Shown one piece after another: positions 61,897 to 64,000 of a stretch of DNA of 64,000 bases. A model generated the notes under the pieces. It worked only from the letters and a program-made list of their open reading frames with translations. It was not told the origin of the DNA and made no database searches. Position 1 is the first letter of the stretch. The number at the start of each line of letters is the position of its first letter. Source of the stretch: Agarophyton chilense (Eukaryota; Rhodophyta; Florideophyceae; Gracilariales; Gracilariaceae); contig JARGXX010000002.1 in NCBI GenBank assembly GCA_030374765.1, positions 248,001 to 312,000 of the forward strand, given 5' to 3'. Made by a program: the position numbers and the translations under genes.

Positions 61897-64000
61897 ATGC
61901 GGAAAAAGAAGATGCAGTCTAGTTCTGGTGCCCCGGGTCCTTCAGACCCACGCCCACAATCGAGGCTCGCCTCATCTACAAAAGACAGAGAGCGACTATA
62001 CCGTCAGGCGATGACTCGCTCTCGTTCTGTGACCGATAGACGAGATCTCTAGGATGTACTCATGCCCGTGGAATTGGCTATTGAACCAACCACGGAGGCT
62101 GATTGTTCCCATAATGTGCTTAGAAACCAACAGGTCGTAACCCCTGTTGGAGAAAATGATTTACGCGCTCAGGTGCTTAGTCTCAAGTTTGAGTCAAACG
62201 CTTATCGTGAGCGAATCATTGGATTGGAATCGCAGATGGCGATCATTACCAAAGAAGTCGGGTGCTTGCGCCGAGAACAAGGCGTACTCGCTTGTCGAGA
62301 AGAAAGGTACCCGATGCCAGCTGTTGTGAGAACCCTGCGAGAGGATTTGAACCAAGTAATGGAAAGGCATGGTAATGCTCCAGAGGCTTTATCGGGCCTG
62401 ACCGTTGACGTGGAAGAAATCCTCACTCGAGTTAACCCTCGTCTGGAATTCCTGGAGGCAGTAGTGAATGCACAGACTACTGCTACCCAAGTCGTTAAAC
62501 ACGAACTTGAAGTCCCCTTGAGGGAAGAGCGATCGAGGAGATCGAAGTCAATACGCCGCAAGAAGCGAAGGTCCAAGCCGGACACGTGTGATGATTCATC
62601 AGGATCGGAGGATGAGGACTCCAGTCCTGACGAATCTGACTCGTCGAAGACGTCCACTGACAATGCCAGTGATGATGGTCATTGTAGTTTCCGTTCTAGG
62701 AAGAGGAACAAGTCTTCTTGGCTATTAACGAAGAAAGGTCCTAAGTACAAGCGACTCAGGCCACCTCCTTGTACGAATTCGTTGTATCGGAAAGTCCTGG
62801 ACTACAGATACTATCGCTTAAAGAAAGGAGGAAAGAAGCGATTGGGTCGCGAAACCGCAAAGGTTAAGGACCACATTAGGTGGTTGAAGATTGGACTGAA
62901 TGATCTAGTCTTTGATGGAAAAAACCCCATTCTCGTTATCTAGTTCCTTACTCGTTTTGTTGCAGAGGCGGACACCATAGAAATGAGTGAACCTCAAACT
63001 TGGGTTTCATTACCACATTTCTTGACGGGTTTTGCGTCCGAGCAATATCGTTCCGTTTGCGGATCCCTGACTGCTGACGAAGGAGGTGTGACCTCCTGGC
63101 CGGAGGCATTACAGTACTTACTGCCCAGCTATGCGACATCGAACGCAATCCGAAAGGCTATCCTGGATCTTCGTGATGTGACCCAGAAACCTGGTGAGGG
63201 AGAAGCAGAGTACAGCTCGAGGCTTAACCGAATGGCCAAGCGCTGTGGAAACGTTCTCCCAATGGAGCACAAGATTACTTTGTTCATTGATGGACTCGAC
63301 CACAACATCAAATCTCTGGTGGGACAGTTTCGAGAAAAGCATAAAAGAACCCCATTTCTGGAGTTGGTTCAGTTCGCGCAAGCTGAAGGTGACGCGGTAA
63401 GAGCTCGCGGAGTGACGCGGAACACCACAACGCTTGGCGCATCCAAAGCAGAGGAGACACACAAACAAGCCGCGAAGTTTACTGGAAAATTGTTCCACCT
63501 GGAATTTCCAGTTGAGTCTCGAGAGTCGTCGTTCGCTAGACACGAGAACAAATCGCAACACGATGCTACTCACTTTATGGATTATTGGAACTCATCGGTG
63601 CCCACAGAGGATCTACCTCACTCAGAATCCCAAGAGGAAGAAGCTCTAATGGCTATAGAGAGCCCACGCCCAGTACCCCGTGCATACATGAAACCCCCGG
63701 AAGAAGGATTCAAGAATGGAAAACCTGGATGGGTGGACCAGTGAATAGCGTCTCGATCACACCCGAGGTCGGCAGCACGCCGTGAAGCGTTAACATGCTA
63801 TCTGTGATATGGCCGTCATCATCTCTCTTCAGAATGTACCCTTCCTGCGAAGGATTTAGTTCGCGTCCTCACGAATTACGAGACCCTCTCAGAGGAGGAA
63901 AGAATCCGAGGGCCGGCTGGTACCTACTGGAAGGTCAAAGGATGGCTTACCTACCATCCTGGATTTCATTCTGGAGCTCCAGTGATTCACAACACTGAAG
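61897..64000 (+). pseudogene. RE-6 gag, with in-frame stops
   Basis: The gag frame starts at ATG 61897 (MRKKKMQSSSGAPGPSD), stops at TAG 62050-62052 after 51 codons, and continues in the same frame from 62062 through an alpha-helical region (LRAQVLSLKFESNAYRERI...), a Lys/Arg then acidic Ser stretch, and the capsid-like LYRKVLDYRYYRLKKGG...KVKDHIRWLKIGLNDLVFDG, to TAG 62941-62943 (Asp in RE-1 and RE-2). After this it goes on in frame with FLTRFVAEADTIEM...LTGFASEQYRSVCGSLTADEGG...LPSYATSNAIRKAILDLRD to 63744. A CYLC zinc-knuckle start (about 63800) and NYETLSEEER (63875) show that the gag C-terminus continues degenerately to the window edge. Confidence 0.82.

Larger units (their letters stand above)
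61119..64000 (+). mobile_element. RE-6: family-3 Gypsy-type element, continuing past the window
   Basis: 5' LTR (61119-61681), PBS (61684-61701), leader and gag. The window ends within the gag/protease border, so pol, the antisense gene and the 3' LTR, if present, lie outside. The gag is broken by stops at 62050 and 62941 and by shifts after 63744. Confidence 0.85.

Noticed and set aside
1-64000. CRISPR array, tRNA or rRNA genes
   Set aside because: No regularly spaced direct repeats with unique spacers, and no tRNA cloverleaf or rRNA core was recognised; the only tRNA-like sequence is the 18-nt PBS.

Overview
The window looks like nuclear DNA of a eukaryote with compact, apparently intron-less genes set in a sea of transposable elements. 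The mix of Ty3/Gypsy elements, Tc1, pogo and PIF/Harbinger DNA transposons, and single-exon housekeeping genes (POLD2, glyoxalase II, NAXE, Pelota) would fit a florideophyte red alga such as Chondrus crispus. The taxon is an inference; no marker gene settles it.

Host genes are few: a secreted vWA-domain protein with a TPE-V repeat stalk (8.0-9.6 kb), a glyoxalase II convergent with it (10.0-10.9 kb), a Pelota/Dom34 N-terminal fragment cut by a retrotransposon (15.35-15.66 kb), a glycosyltransferase that has lost its 5' end next to another retroelement (50.5-52.1 kb), and a convergent NAXE / POLD2 pair (52.7-55.4 kb). Two decayed copies of an unrecognised SAP-like protein family lie at 13.2-14.9 kb (+) and 59.3-61.1 kb (-).

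DNA transposons: a complete Tc1 element with IR/DR ends and an open DD34E transposase (11277-12814); a second Tc1-like family seen as a truncated copy (4.5-5.2 kb) and a 422-bp MITE (49570-49991); two pogo/Tigger-like copies (3.05-3.82 and 46.6-47.9 kb); and two broken PIF/Harbinger copies (0.6-1.8 and 57.1-58.1 kb).

LTR elements dominate. I name them RE-1 (15661-26355, minus), RE-2 (35627-46748, plus), RE-3 (about 30679-35040, plus, deletion derivative), RE-4 (about 28870-30678, minus, truncated), RE-5 (about 47970-50520, plus, truncated) and RE-6 (61119 to beyond the window end, plus). Two related solo LTRs of another family sit in opposite orientation at 3824-4456 and 58670-59303. RE-1 and RE-2 have the order gag, protease, RT, RNase H, integrase, chromodomain-like tail. 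RE-2, RE-1 and RE-6 share an 18-nt primer binding site that fits a tRNA-Tyr 3' end.

The most interesting signal is a long open reading frame on the strand opposite to gag-pol, lying tail-to-tail with pol between the chromodomain and the 3' LTR. It is intact in RE-1 (645 codons), interrupted only by in-frame stops in RE-2 and RE-3 (no frameshifts, although pol in RE-1 and RE-2 is frameshifted), and survives as an N-terminal stub in RE-4. In RE-1, RE-2 and RE-4 its ATG lies exactly 35 nt from the LTR edge, with the polypurine tract inside its leader, and the RE-1 LTR carries a perfectly palindromic TATA motif that could fire both ways. I cannot assign a function to the protein.
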